45,389 nucleotides of DNA from GCA-2746795 sp964643965 (GTDB lineage Bacteria; Chloroflexota; Anaerolineae; Promineifilales; Promineifilaceae), in assembly GCA_964643965.1 (NCBI GenBank), contig CAZXVH010000030.1, forward strand, positions 1 to 45,389. Reading direction: 5' to 3'. Each line of letters begins with the position of its first letter. The stretch's first letter is position 1. Position numbers and translations under genes: made by a program. The notes under the pieces were generated by a model. It was not told where the DNA came from. It did no database searches and saw nothing but the letters and a program-made list of their open reading frames with translations. This document shows positions 15,176 to 23,600 of the stretch, piece after piece.

Positions 15176-17284
15176 TTACTCACGGAGCGGTTCGCCAGTC
15201 TCGAATAATATCTCCATATCTTCAACCGTCAGCCCCTCCACATTCCTAAAAATCAGCGTCAGCGGCTGATCATACACCACAAAACTCTCATCCACCCGGC
15301 CCCCGCTCAGGCCAGGCATCGCTTCTGCCAGATAGCCGCTCACACCCTCCGGCGGCGTCAGCCCCGGCCAGCCAAACGTGTCCGGCCGATAGAAGAAGGA
15401 GTCAAGATGGGGATAACGGCCGTTCACCCACACCAACTCATAACCCAACGCCCCGTCAAACAAAAGCTGGTGATACTGCCCGGAAAGCGGGTAAGTCTCA
15501 GGCAGCCGCGGCGCGACGCCGTACACCCGGTTCGTCACCAATGTCAGATAATCAGCCTCGGCCAACAGCGCCAGATTGGCGGCCAACTTTTCCTCGGAAT
15601 CACGCTCCCCTGCCCCTGTCAGCCACGTCAGTTCCTGGTTGGCATATTCTTCCCGCAGCCGCGCTTCACCCGCATAAGCCATTGAGATGGGCAGCGCATC
15701 ATCCCACTGCTCGCTCAAAATCAGGGAACCAGCGGGCACATTGTCGTAAAGCCACCGGGAAGCGGTAATCCAGGGATGGTCAGTCTGGTAGATATTAACG
15801 AAAGCGAGGGCGTAAACGGCCGTTCCCACCAACACCCCACCCCACACCATCCGCCGCAGCCACACCCGCTGCCAACTCCACACCATCGCCGCCCCATACA
15901 GCATCAAAAACGGCGTCAACGGCTGCAAATAGCGCATAAACTTCACATAGAAATTGCCAGTGACGAGAAAGAATGGGATCATCCAAGAAAGCAAAATTAA
16001 AGATTGAAGAACTTGTCCTGAGCTTGTCGAAAGATTGAAGATTGAAGAACTCGTCCTGAGCCTGTCGAGGGATTGAGGTTTAAGCCACTGCCAAAAACGC
16101 CAACCTCTAATTTGTAATCTCTTCACAACTTGCCATATCCCCCAACCAAATCCCGCAAATCCCACCAACGCCAACAACGGTCCCATGCCCCATTTCAACT
16201 GCATTTCAATATAGTAGAGATAGGGAATCGTGCCTTCGTATTGGCGCGTGAACGGGATATCGCCGCCGCCATTGATCATGACGCTTTGCCGCGAGATATT
16301 ATCCAGGTAGCAAGACCCCCAGTTCAAACGCGGGATGGCAACTGGTCCAACGGCCGTCGCTGGCGTAATCACCTCACAAGTCCAATCTAATACGGCAAAA
16401 GGATTGGTGATAAAAAAAGCGAGAAAGGCAATGATAACGGCCGTTCCCCACCACCGCAGCCACCTCTCCCTAAAGCCCAGCCACGCCGTCAACGCCAACG
16501 GCAAAAACAACAGCACCGCCGAAAACTTCGCTCCCACCGCCAGCCCCACAAACAGCGCCGCCAACATAAAATACAGGGTTGCCGGTGGCGGAGTGGCAGG
16601 GTAACTGGCTACTTTGCCACTTTGCCACCCTGCCACGCTACCCCCTTGCCCCGCCACCATAAAACACAACGCCGCCACCGTAAAAAAGGTTAAATAGGGA
16701 TCCACAATAAAAAAATGAGAAAGCTGGATGTGCATCACATTCAAAGCCAGAAAGGCTGCCGCCAACAGTCCCACCTCGGCGCTAAAAATCTGCCGTCCCA
16801 ACCAGAAAATGAGCAGAACCGTACCCAGGTCAACCAGCCCCGTCAACGCCCGCGTCACGGCCGCTAAATGACGGAACTCCACCATCGCGGCCGTATTCAA
16901 AATATCAGTTTTCAGCAGCCAATCATCGGGCAGTCGCTCAGTAACGGCCGTTTCCCCCACCCAACCCGCCAATTTCGTCGCCGCCACTCCCACATACAAA
17001 GGTAAATGCCCATAAGCGAATTTACGGGGCTGGTTCCGCTCCACCACAATACCGGCGCTCTCAGCCTCCGGCGGCCAATAATAGGGATTGATCGTTGATT
17101 CAGCGGGAGAAAAAGCCGTCGTCCAATCAGCCGGCCATTCAATCGTCGTCGCCACCCAATGAATGTACCGTTCATCAGGATGGAAGTGAGTGTAACCATC
17201 CCAATCCAGACCCGTCCAGCGCAGCCCGGCCGCCGCCAACAAAATTAGGGCCAACAGCCCCCATACCATCCATTTTCGCATCAT
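15176..17284 (-). CDS. GT39/PMT-type membrane glycosyltransferase
   Basis: A 702-residue multi-spanning protein. After the first membrane helix it has DWDGYTHFHPDERY, matching the acidic DE motif in the first extracytoplasmic loop of the GT39/ArnT/dolichyl-phosphate-mannosyltransferase family. About ten further hydrophobic segments follow, then a C-terminal extracytoplasmic region. Members transfer sugars from polyprenyl-phosphate donors to proteins or lipids outside the membrane; the substrate here is unknown. Two repeat elements are translated in frame inside it, at residues about 214-231 and 401-429, both in loops between membrane helices. Four palindrome copies also lie inside (15415, 15815, 16436, 16943). 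No ribosome site is obvious at 17284. Confidence 0.8.
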   Translation of the reverse strand: MMRKWMVWGLLALILLAAAGLRWTGLDWDGYTHFHPDERYIHWVATTIEWPADWTTAFSPAESTINPYYWPPEAESAGIVVERNQPRKFAYGHLPLYVGVAATKLAGWVGETAVTERLPDDWLLKTDILNTAAMVEFRHLAAVTRALTGLVDLGTVLLIFWLGRQIFSAEVGLLAAAFLALNVMHIQLSHFFIVDPYLTFFTVAALCFMVAGQGGSVAGWQSGKVASYPATPPPATLYFMLAALFVGLAVGAKFSAVLLFLPLALTAWLGFRERWLRWWGTAVIIAFLAFFITNPFAVLDWTCEVITPATAVGPVAIPRLNWGSCYLDNISRQSVMINGGGDIPFTRQYEGTIPYLYYIEMQLKWGMGPLLALVGFAGFGWGIWQVVKRLQIRGWRFWQWLKPQSLDRLRTSSSIFNLSTSSGQVLQSLILLSWMIPFFLVTGNFYVKFMRYLQPLTPFLMLYGAAMVWSWQRVWLRRMVWGGVLVGTAVYALAFVNIYQTDHPWITASRWLYDNVPAGSLILSEQWDDALPISMAYAGEARLREEYANQELTWLTGAGERDSEEKLAANLALLAEADYLTLVTNRVYGVAPRLPETYPLSGQYHQLLFDGALGYELVWVNGRYPHLDSFFYRPDTFGWPGLTPPEGVSGYLAEAMPGLSGGRVDESFVVYDQPLTLIFRNVEGLTVEDMEILFETGEPLRE
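15998..16078. repeat. Two direct repeats inside the GT39 gene
   Basis: Two copies of a roughly 38-bp unit built from AAGATTGAAGAACTTGTCC and TGAGCTTGTCGA lie head to tail, differing by a few bases. The translated insert in the glycosyltransferase is rich in Ser, Leu and Thr. A related TGTCGA-containing fragment is at 18321-18330. Confidence 0.75.
16592..16642. repeat. Octamer element (GCCACTTT type) inside the GT39 gene
   Basis: Six 8-bp units in register: AGTGGCAG, GGTAACTG, GCTACTTT, GCCACTTT, GCCACCCT, GCCACGCT. It is the reverse-complement family of the element at 17293-17348, just upstream of the same gene. It is read in frame and encodes a Gly/Ala/Ser/Pro-rich loop. Confidence 0.8.
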
Positions 17285-17292
17285 AAGATTTT

Positions 17293-17348
17293 AGTGGCAG
17301 GGTGGCAAAGTAGCAAAGTGGCAAAGTAACAAGTCACCCTGCCACCTT
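17293..17348. repeat. Octamer element (AGTGGCAA type)
   Basis: Seven 8-bp units: AGTGGCAG, GGTGGCAA, AGTAGCAA, AGTGGCAA, AGTAACAA, GTCACCCT, GCCACCTT. The last two complement the first two, so the ends can pair. It lies between the GT39 start and the bL25 terminator. Confidence 0.85.
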
Positions 17349-17349
17349 A

Positions 17350-17382
17350 AAACAAAAAGGCCGGAACAAAGTCCCGACCTTT
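17350..17382 (-). terminator. Rho-independent terminator after bL25
   Basis: On the minus strand AAAGG at 17382-17378 and CCTTT at 17360-17356 pair, extended inward by CGG/CCG after one mismatch, with a loop of about 9 nt. They are followed by TTGTTTT. It lies 24 nt beyond the bL25 stop codon. Confidence 0.7.
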
Positions 17383-17405
17383 CAAAATACAGTTTGTTCT
17401 CTTGC

Positions 17406-18065
17406 TTAGAAATCCTCTTCGTCGTCTTTGCCCTTGCTAATCACTTCCACAGAATCGGCAGCCGGCTCGTACAACCCTTCTTCTTCCTCTTCTTCTTCCT
17501 CTTCAATGTCAGCCCGTTCGTAGACAAACGAGGCCACAATTGCTTCCGGATCAGAGAGAATCGTGACCGCTTTCGGCACTTTCAGATCAGCCACGGTAAT
17601 CACATCTTCAATGGTCTGGATCAGGCTGATATCGACCTCAATCTCAGAAATGAGCGCTTCCGGCAGGGCTTCGATTTCCACAAAACGCATAGCAAAGGTA
17701 ATAAGACCCCCTTCCTCTACAGTTGGAGACGTGCCCACAGCTACCAATTCTGCCTCGCCCGTGATGGCAATCTTTAAATCGACTTCTAAGAAATCGACAT
17801 GCATCACATTACCCCGGGTGACATGCTGTTGAATATCCCGCGCCAAAACCGTGCGGGTCTCACTGCCAAAGTGCACATCAATCAAATTGTTGCTGCCAGA
17901 CTTACGCAAAACACGACGCAATGTGCGGCTATCTATCTGCACATTCACCGGGTCAGAAGCGCCATATATAACGGCCGGCGTCAAACCAACACTACGCAGT
18001 TGTTTTACTTTTTTTCCAGTTATCTCGCGGGTTTCCGCAGCAATTGCTAAACGTTCTTCACTCAT
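17406..18065 (-). CDS. rplY: 50S ribosomal protein bL25, CTC form
   Basis: A 219-residue CTC-type L25. The N-terminal 5S-rRNA-binding domain (about 1-92: LAIAAETREITGKKVKQLR, AVIYGASDPVNVQID, NNLIDVHFG) is followed by a C-terminal beta domain (93-185) and a very acidic tail with nine consecutive Glu residues. It binds 5S rRNA in the central protuberance of the large subunit. It is a single-gene transcript with its own promoter (18237-18264), a 165-nt leader carrying a terminator-like hairpin, and a terminator downstream. The stop lies next to the terminator at 17350-17382. Confidence 0.93.
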   Translation of the reverse strand: MSEERLAIAAETREITGKKVKQLRSVGLTPAVIYGASDPVNVQIDSRTLRRVLRKSGSNNLIDVHFGSETRTVLARDIQQHVTRGNVMHVDFLEVDLKIAITGEAELVAVGTSPTVEEGGLITFAMRFVEIEALPEALISEIEVDISLIQTIEDVITVADLKVPKAVTILSDPEAIVASFVYERADIEEEEEEEEEGLYEPAADSVEVISKGKDDEEDF

Positions 18066-18092
18066 CTTAACTCATCCTCAGCTAACATACTC

Positions 18093-18112
18093 CTTTGTTA
18101 TTCTGAACAAAG
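18093..18112 (-). promoter_or_regulatory. Second hairpin in the bL25 leader
   Basis: CTTTGTT (18093-18099) and AACAAAG (18106-18112) form a perfect 7-bp stem with a 6-nt loop, 28 nt upstream of the rplY start codon. It lies between the leader terminator and the gene, where it could influence ribosome access or serve as a protein-binding site. Confidence 0.45.
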
Positions 18113-18149
18113 GGCCAGATTTTCTATCTCAGATCTATTTGCCATCTGA

Positions 18150-18191
18150 CAAAAAGACGCATCCGAAGTAATGACTTGTTACCCGGATGCG
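18150..18191 (-). terminator. Terminator-like hairpin in the bL25 mRNA leader
   Basis: On the minus strand CGCATCCG (18191-18184) pairs perfectly with CGGATGCG (18165-18158), with an inner GTAA/TTAC pairing, followed directly by TCTTTTTG. This is an intrinsic-terminator shape located about 40 nt after the predicted transcription start and 93 nt before the rplY start. It therefore fits a conditional attenuator better than an end-of-gene terminator: no minus-strand gene lies upstream. Confidence 0.6.
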
Positions 18192-18236
18192 ACGGTTATG
18201 ATTATAATTGTCATCTTGATGGAAATGAACTGGTGA

Positions 18237-18264
18237 AGTATAGCAATCTTTATTGTTTCGTCAA
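18237..18264 (-). promoter_or_regulatory. Sigma-70-type promoter of rplY
   Basis: On the minus strand TTGACG (18264-18259) and TATACT (18242-18237) are separated by 16 bp. Predicted transcription starts near 18230. A palindrome copy (18272-18281) sits 7 bp upstream of the -35 box. Confidence 0.65.
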
Positions 18265-18384
18265 CTGGGGCAACGGCCGTTTCCATCCTGCAAATAAAGA
18301 CCCATTTAGGTGTAGCCGGAGCTTGTCGAAGGCGACGCCTTGACACACCAAACAGCAAAGGGTAAAAAAGCGCCTGGAGGCAGC

Positions 18385-18795
18385 ATGATACAGACAAATG
18401 GAAGCAACATGAACGATTATTACACAACCGTCAAAGAATTAGGCAAACTACGCACCCTCGACCATGCCAAAAGATGGAGCGAAGCCACCTTACATACGCT
18501 GGCCCTCAACCTGGATAAAGGAAACAAAAAGAAATTAATAAAAGCGTTACCCGAACCCTTATCAGACCAGCTTAAACGGAAATTCTGGCTTCTTCATTTT
18601 AGAGACAAGAATCTTGCCACTCTTGATTTTCAAAAAATGGTGGCCCGCCGCGCCGGTAATAGCGACCAAACTTTTGCTCGTTTCCCCATAATCGCCACAT
18701 TTCACGGGCTAAAAAATCTAATCGACCATGCTCTGGCGGATGACATTGCCGATACCTTGTCGCCGGAACTGAGCCAGATGTGGCAAGATGCGTAG
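18385..18795 (+). CDS. DUF2267-like protein
   Basis: A 136-residue helical protein with the DUF2267 pattern: KRWSEATLHTLALNLDKGNKKKLIKALPEPLSDQL, then a second half FQKMVARRAGNSDQTFARFPIIATFHGLKNLI ending in TLSPELSQMW. DUF2267 proteins are small, common in stress-response neighbourhoods, and without a known function. ATG 18385 has GGAGG 4 nt upstream; ATG 18409 is a shorter option. Its stop overlaps the next gene's ATG by 8 nt, so the two are coupled. Confidence 0.7.
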   Translation: MIQTNGSNMNDYYTTVKELGKLRTLDHAKRWSEATLHTLALNLDKGNKKKLIKALPEPLSDQLKRKFWLLHFRDKNLATLDFQKMVARRAGNSDQTFARFPIIATFHGLKNLIDHALADDIADTLSPELSQMWQDA

Positions 18796-20542
18796 CGCAG
18801 TGAACAGTTTACAGTTTACAGTTTACAGTAGACGAGTGACTGTTTATTGCTTACTGTTCACTGTTTACTGTTTACTTTTTCTCTTGTCAGGCTGCCAGGC
18901 TGAACTACCACAATCGGCCGTTCGTAGTCCCATTCAAATTTCCCTGACAGTAGATGGCGAAACCTACAATCTCAACACCGAAGCCACCAATGTACGGGAG
19001 TTGCTCAACGAGGCCGGCATCACCCTGGACGAAGACGACCAGGTCCAGCCGCCCCCCTTCACCCCCCTCGCCGGCGGCGAAACCATCACCGTCGTGCGCC
19101 TCCGCGAAGAAATAGAGACCATCACCAGCAGCATCCCCTTTGACCGCAAAACGGTACGCAACGAAGCCATGGAAGCCGACGATCCGCCGCTCATTGTGCA
19201 GGCGGGCAAAGATGGCCTGCTGGAAACCACCATTCGCATCGTCTACAAAGATGGCCTGGAAGCGGAGCGCTGGCCCACCCAAAGCATTACCATCGCCGAG
19301 CCACAAGATGAGATTGTCATGATCGGCATCGGCGTGACGCGGGGCAATGTCAGCTTCCCGGGCAAACTGGCCTACATGAGCGACGGCACGGCCGTTATTT
19401 TGCAAGGATCCGCCGCCTTTCCCGAGCAGTTAGACGTGGGCGGCGGTCTCGATGGGCGCGTCTTCGACCTCTCCCCCTCAGGCAGCCATCTACTCTTCAC
19501 CCGCGTCGATGGCGACCTCGACACTTTCAACAACAGCCTTTACCTCATCGAAACAGAGCGAGGCGCAGAACCACGCGCCCTGGGCATAACCGATGTCTTG
19601 TGGGCTGGTTGGAACCCGGCCAGCGAGGCCGACATCGGCCAGATCGCCTATACCACCGCCATTTCCACCTCGCAGCCGCCCGGTTGGGAAGCCAACAACG
19701 ACCTCTGGCTGGCGGAAATTCCCATTGACGCCAAAGCAGAACTGGAGCCGGAACAAATCATCGAAGCGTATCCGGCGCTCTACGGCTGGTGGGGCGGCAA
19801 CTACGCCTGGTCGCCCGACGGCGCCCGCATCGGTTACAGCTACGCCAATGAAATCGGCCTGATCAACCTGGAGCCAGCCCGCAGCGAAGAACAGCGGGTG
19901 CAGTTACAAAGCTTCACCGAGTTCAACACCCTGGCAGATTGGGTGTGGGTTCCCACCCTCACCTGGTCGCCTGACGGCCGTTTTCTGGCCTATACCACCC
20001 ACAACAGCGAAGACCCAGACGAGACCGTGTTCGACAGTTGGGTGATGGATACGAAGACAGGAGTAAACGGCCGTTTCGTAGAAAATGCCGGTATGTGGGC
20101 GCATCTCAACTGGGCCGGCAGCGCCAACGTAGCCGATCCCATCGCCTTCTTGCGCACCACCAACCCGCTCGACAGCCAGCGCAGCAGCTACACCCTCTGG
20201 CTCATGGATCAAGATGGCAGCAACGCCCGCCAAATCTACCCCGCCGCTAACGAGAACAGCTACTTCCCCCGCCAGCAGCGCTTCATGGCGTGGGGGCCAA
20301 GCGGCGGCGAGATCGCCTTTGTCTACAACAATGCCCTCTACCTCTACAACATAGAAACAGACGCAGCCCGCCGCCTCACCGACGACGACGCCATCAACTC
20401 CCACCCCACCTGGTCTCCCTACGGCGCCGCCCTGGCCGCCGAATTGGCCGCCGCCAACGCTGGGAACGGCGCTCCCAGCGCCACGCCCCCCGCTAATACC
20501 CTCGGCGATTTCCTGCCCGAAGAACCGCGGCGTGGGGAGTAA
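18788..20542 (+). CDS. Lipoprotein with DUF348, G5 and TolB-like propeller domains
   Basis: A 584-residue protein. Residues 1-36 form a lipoprotein signal peptide ending in the lipobox LLSGC. Residues about 46-95 match the ubiquitin-like DUF348 domain (VDGETYNLNTEATNVRELL), and about 97-178 match a G5 domain (EEIETITSSIPFDRKTV, KDGLLETTIRIVYKDG). The rest holds PD40/WD40-like blades (WSPDGARIGYSY, WSPDGRFLAYTT, WSPYGAALA). DUF348-G5 occurs in cell-wall proteins such as YabE and RpfB, so attachment at the envelope is likely. The hydrophobic core of the signal peptide is encoded by a heptad element (18798-18874). The gene overlaps the DUF2267 gene by 8 nt. Confidence 0.8.
   Translation: MRSAVNSLQFTVYSRRVTVYCLLFTVYCLLFLLSGCQAELPQSAVRSPIQISLTVDGETYNLNTEATNVRELLNEAGITLDEDDQVQPPPFTPLAGGETITVVRLREEIETITSSIPFDRKTVRNEAMEADDPPLIVQAGKDGLLETTIRIVYKDGLEAERWPTQSITIAEPQDEIVMIGIGVTRGNVSFPGKLAYMSDGTAVILQGSAAFPEQLDVGGGLDGRVFDLSPSGSHLLFTRVDGDLDTFNNSLYLIETERGAEPRALGITDVLWAGWNPASEADIGQIAYTTAISTSQPPGWEANNDLWLAEIPIDAKAELEPEQIIEAYPALYGWWGGNYAWSPDGARIGYSYANEIGLINLEPARSEEQRVQLQSFTEFNTLADWVWVPTLTWSPDGRFLAYTTHNSEDPDETVFDSWVMDTKTGVNGRFVENAGMWAHLNWAGSANVADPIAFLRTTNPLDSQRSSYTLWLMDQDGSNARQIYPAANENSYFPRQQRFMAWGPSGGEIAFVYNNALYLYNIETDAARRLTDDDAINSHPTWSPYGAALAAELAAANAGNGAPSATPPANTLGDFLPEEPRRGE
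18798..18874. repeat. Heptad element encoding a signal-peptide core
   Basis: Eleven 7-bp units in perfect register: CAGTGAA, CAGTTTA x3, CAGTAGA, CGAGTGA, CTGTTTA, TTGCTTA, CTGTTCA, CTGTTTA x2. It is the same family as the elements at 1924 and 4308. Because three heptads equal seven codons, translation gives a 7-residue periodic hydrophobic stretch, VTVYCLLFTVYCLLF, within the lipoprotein signal peptide. Confidence 0.92.
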
Positions 20543-20604
20543 CGTCACACCCCGTAGGCGAGCCATCGTTTCCCAATCAGCTTAATTCGACTAAAATACA
20601 CGCC

Positions 20605-23600
20605 ATGCTTACCCCAAAACGCGCCCGCCTGCTCTGCTTCAGCCTGCTCCTCGTCGCCCTGCTGTCCCTGCTCGGCCTGGGCGCACTCAAAAACCGGCAA
20701 GTCTTCCTCACACGCGGCATTCCAACGGCGCTTCCCGGCCCCATCGCCCACGCCGGGCCGCAGCTTGGCCTCAATGTCTACCTCAACCAGTACGACGATG
20801 CGGAACTGGCCGAAAACCTGGCACAGATTGCGGAGGCGGGCATCCAACACGTCAAGCAGTCCTTCTACTACAACCAGGATTTTGATTGGGATGAGGCAGA
20901 CAGGGTGATAACGGCCGTTACTGACGCCAATCTCACCCTCACCCCCCTGCTCGACGGCGATCCCGCCGACGCCTTTGCCCCGCCTGTCAATCTTAATGAC
21001 TACGCGCAGTGGGCAGGAGAATTTGCCGAACGCTACGGCGATAAAATCCAGCAGTACATCATCTGGGATGAACCCAATCTCACCAGCCATTGGGGCAACC
21101 AGCCCGTCAACCCCGCCGAATACGCCGCTCTGCTCAGCGCCGCCAGCGCCGCCATCCGCCAGGCTGACGCCGACGCCATTATCATCGCCGCGCCCCTGGC
21201 CCCCACCGAAGAGACCGGCCCCCAAAACTTGGCCGACCACCTCTACCTCCAGCGTCTCTACGAAGAAGGCGCCGGCGACGCCTTCGATGCGGCAGCGGGC
21301 AAACCGTACGGCTTCCACACCGGCCCCGACGACCGCACCGTCGCCAATGATAGCCTCAACTTCAGCCGCCTTATCCTCCTGCGCGAGGTGATGGCCCGCA
21401 ACGGCGATGCGGACAAGGCGCTCTGGGCCGGTAACTGGGGCTGGAACAGCCTGCCCGTTGGCTGGACAGGCGATCCTTCTCCCTGGGGGCAGGCCACCGC
21501 CGAAGAACAAGCGACGAGGACAGTCGCCGCCCTGGATCGCGCCGCCAGGGAATGGCCTTGGGCGGGCGTACTTTTCCTGGAAAACTGGGAGCCGGATGCG
21601 CCGGAAGAGGATGCGCATTGGGGGTTTAGCGTGAAAGAGAGATTGGAGAGCGGAGATTGGAACGCGCTTAATCTCCAACCTCAAAATGCAGCCTTACCCG
21701 GTTTTCATTTGGCCTCGCCCAACGACCCGGCGCAGGTTTACGAAGGGGGCTGGCGCTTTTCGCCAGAGTTTGGCGCAGATATTAGTGAAACGGCCGAGGG
21801 GGAAGCGCCGGATCGGGTGACGTTTACCTTTTGGGGCACGGAGGCGGGGCTGCGGGTGCGCCGCGCCAATTTCCGCGCCCGCTTGAATGTGCTGGTTGAC
21901 GGCCAACCGGCCAACGCCCTGCCCCCGGATGAGAACGGCGCGGCGCTCGTCCTCACTGCGCCTGATGAAAACGAAGATTTTCTGACGATTGTACCCGTGG
22001 CCACAAACCTGGCGCCGGGCATCCATACCCTGGAAATCACAGCTAACCGGGGCTGGAATCAATGGGCGTTGAATGGCTTTTCGGTGCGCTATGCACCGCC
22101 GATTCCAGTTAGCTTAATGTGGGCGTTGGCAGGAACGGCCGTTTTCGCCTTCCTCCTGGCCCTTTACACAGCCAGCCGGGCGCAGTGGGGAGTCTGGCTG
22201 CGCCAGAAGAGCAACTGGTATGCCGGGTTGAGTGATAAGGTGCAGGTGGGCATAACGGCCGTTACTGCGGCCATCGTGGCTCTCACCGGTTGGCTCACCT
22301 GGGGCGCAGAAGCGGCCAGCTTGTACCGTCGTTTAAGCGATGGCGGACAAATCGCGCTGACGGCTGGAGCGGCGGCCATTTTCTACGCTGCGCCCAGTTT
22401 TTACGTGTACGTGGTCGCGCTACTTGTCTTGTTCCTGCTCATCTATTTCCGGCCGACCTGGGGCGTGGCGCTCATCGCCTTTTGCATCCCGTTCTACGTG
22501 CCGCCGCTGCCCAAAGCGATCTTCCAGTTCCGCTTCTCGCCGGTGGAAATCTTTACATGGGTGACATTGGGGGCGTGGCTTTTAAGAGCCATTTCAGATT
22601 GGCGCTTTTCGATTGACAATTCAAAACCAGTCTCACGCAGAGAGGCTGGGGCGCAAAGAGAATTTAAAAAATCTGCGTCGTCTGCGAAATCGGCGGACAT
22701 ATCGGTTTTTGCCTTCGTCATTGTGGCGACGGTTTCGTTGTTTTTCACGGAACGGCTGGGGGTGGCCACCAATGAGTGGCGCATGGTCATCGTGGAACCG
22801 GCGCTGTTTTATCTGCTGCTGCGCGGCGTCAAGTTGAAAGAGCAAGAGATGTGGGTGGTGTTGGATGCCTTCGTCATGAGCGGGCTGGCGCTGGCGCTCT
22901 TTGGCCTGTGGCAGTTCGTCTTTGACCCGGACAGCCTGATCACGGCCGAGGGCGGCTTGCTGCGGGTGCGCGCTATCTTCGGTTCGCCCAACAACCTGGC
23001 GCTTTACCTGGGGCGCATCTTGCCTTTGCTGTTCGCCATGCTGTTGTTGGGCCAGACAAATGGCAACCGGCGCTGGCTCTACAGCCTGTTTCTTATCCCC
23101 ATGGGGCTGGCGACGCTGCTGACGTTTAGCAAAGGGGCGTTAATTTTGGGTTTACCAGTTGCCTTCCTCTATATTTTTTGGCGCTGGCAGCAAGTGAACG
23201 GCCGTTCTACCTGGCCCTGGCTCATTTTGTTTGGCGTCCTGGGAGTGGCGGCGTTTGTCCTCGCCTTGCAAATCCCGCAAATCGCCGGACGCATCGATCC
23301 CCGCAGCCAGACCAGTTTCTTCCGTCTGCATCTGTGGCAGGCCAGCCTCAACATGGTCAAAGAAAAGCCCTGGTTTGGCGTGGGGCTAGACAATTTCCTC
23401 TATGCTTATCGGGGGCGCTATATCCTGGACGCCGCCTGGCAGGAGCCAAATCTGAACCATCCACACAATATTTTCCTGGATTTTGCCACGCGGCTGGGCA
23501 TATTGGGTCTCATCACAGGCGTCTGGCTGTTTTGGGAAGCAGGCAAACGATTATGGCGGCGGGCTGAAGGGGAAACGGCCGTTTGGCGGCCGGTGTTGGT

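Noticed and set aside
19904..20566. 220-residue minus-strand ORF
   Set aside because: Shadow of the G5-propeller lipoprotein gene, without recognisable domains.
20545..21684. 379-residue minus-strand ORF
   Set aside because: Antisense shadow of the GC-rich N-terminal half of the glycosidase-ligase fusion gene; low-complexity Gly/Ala/Val composition.
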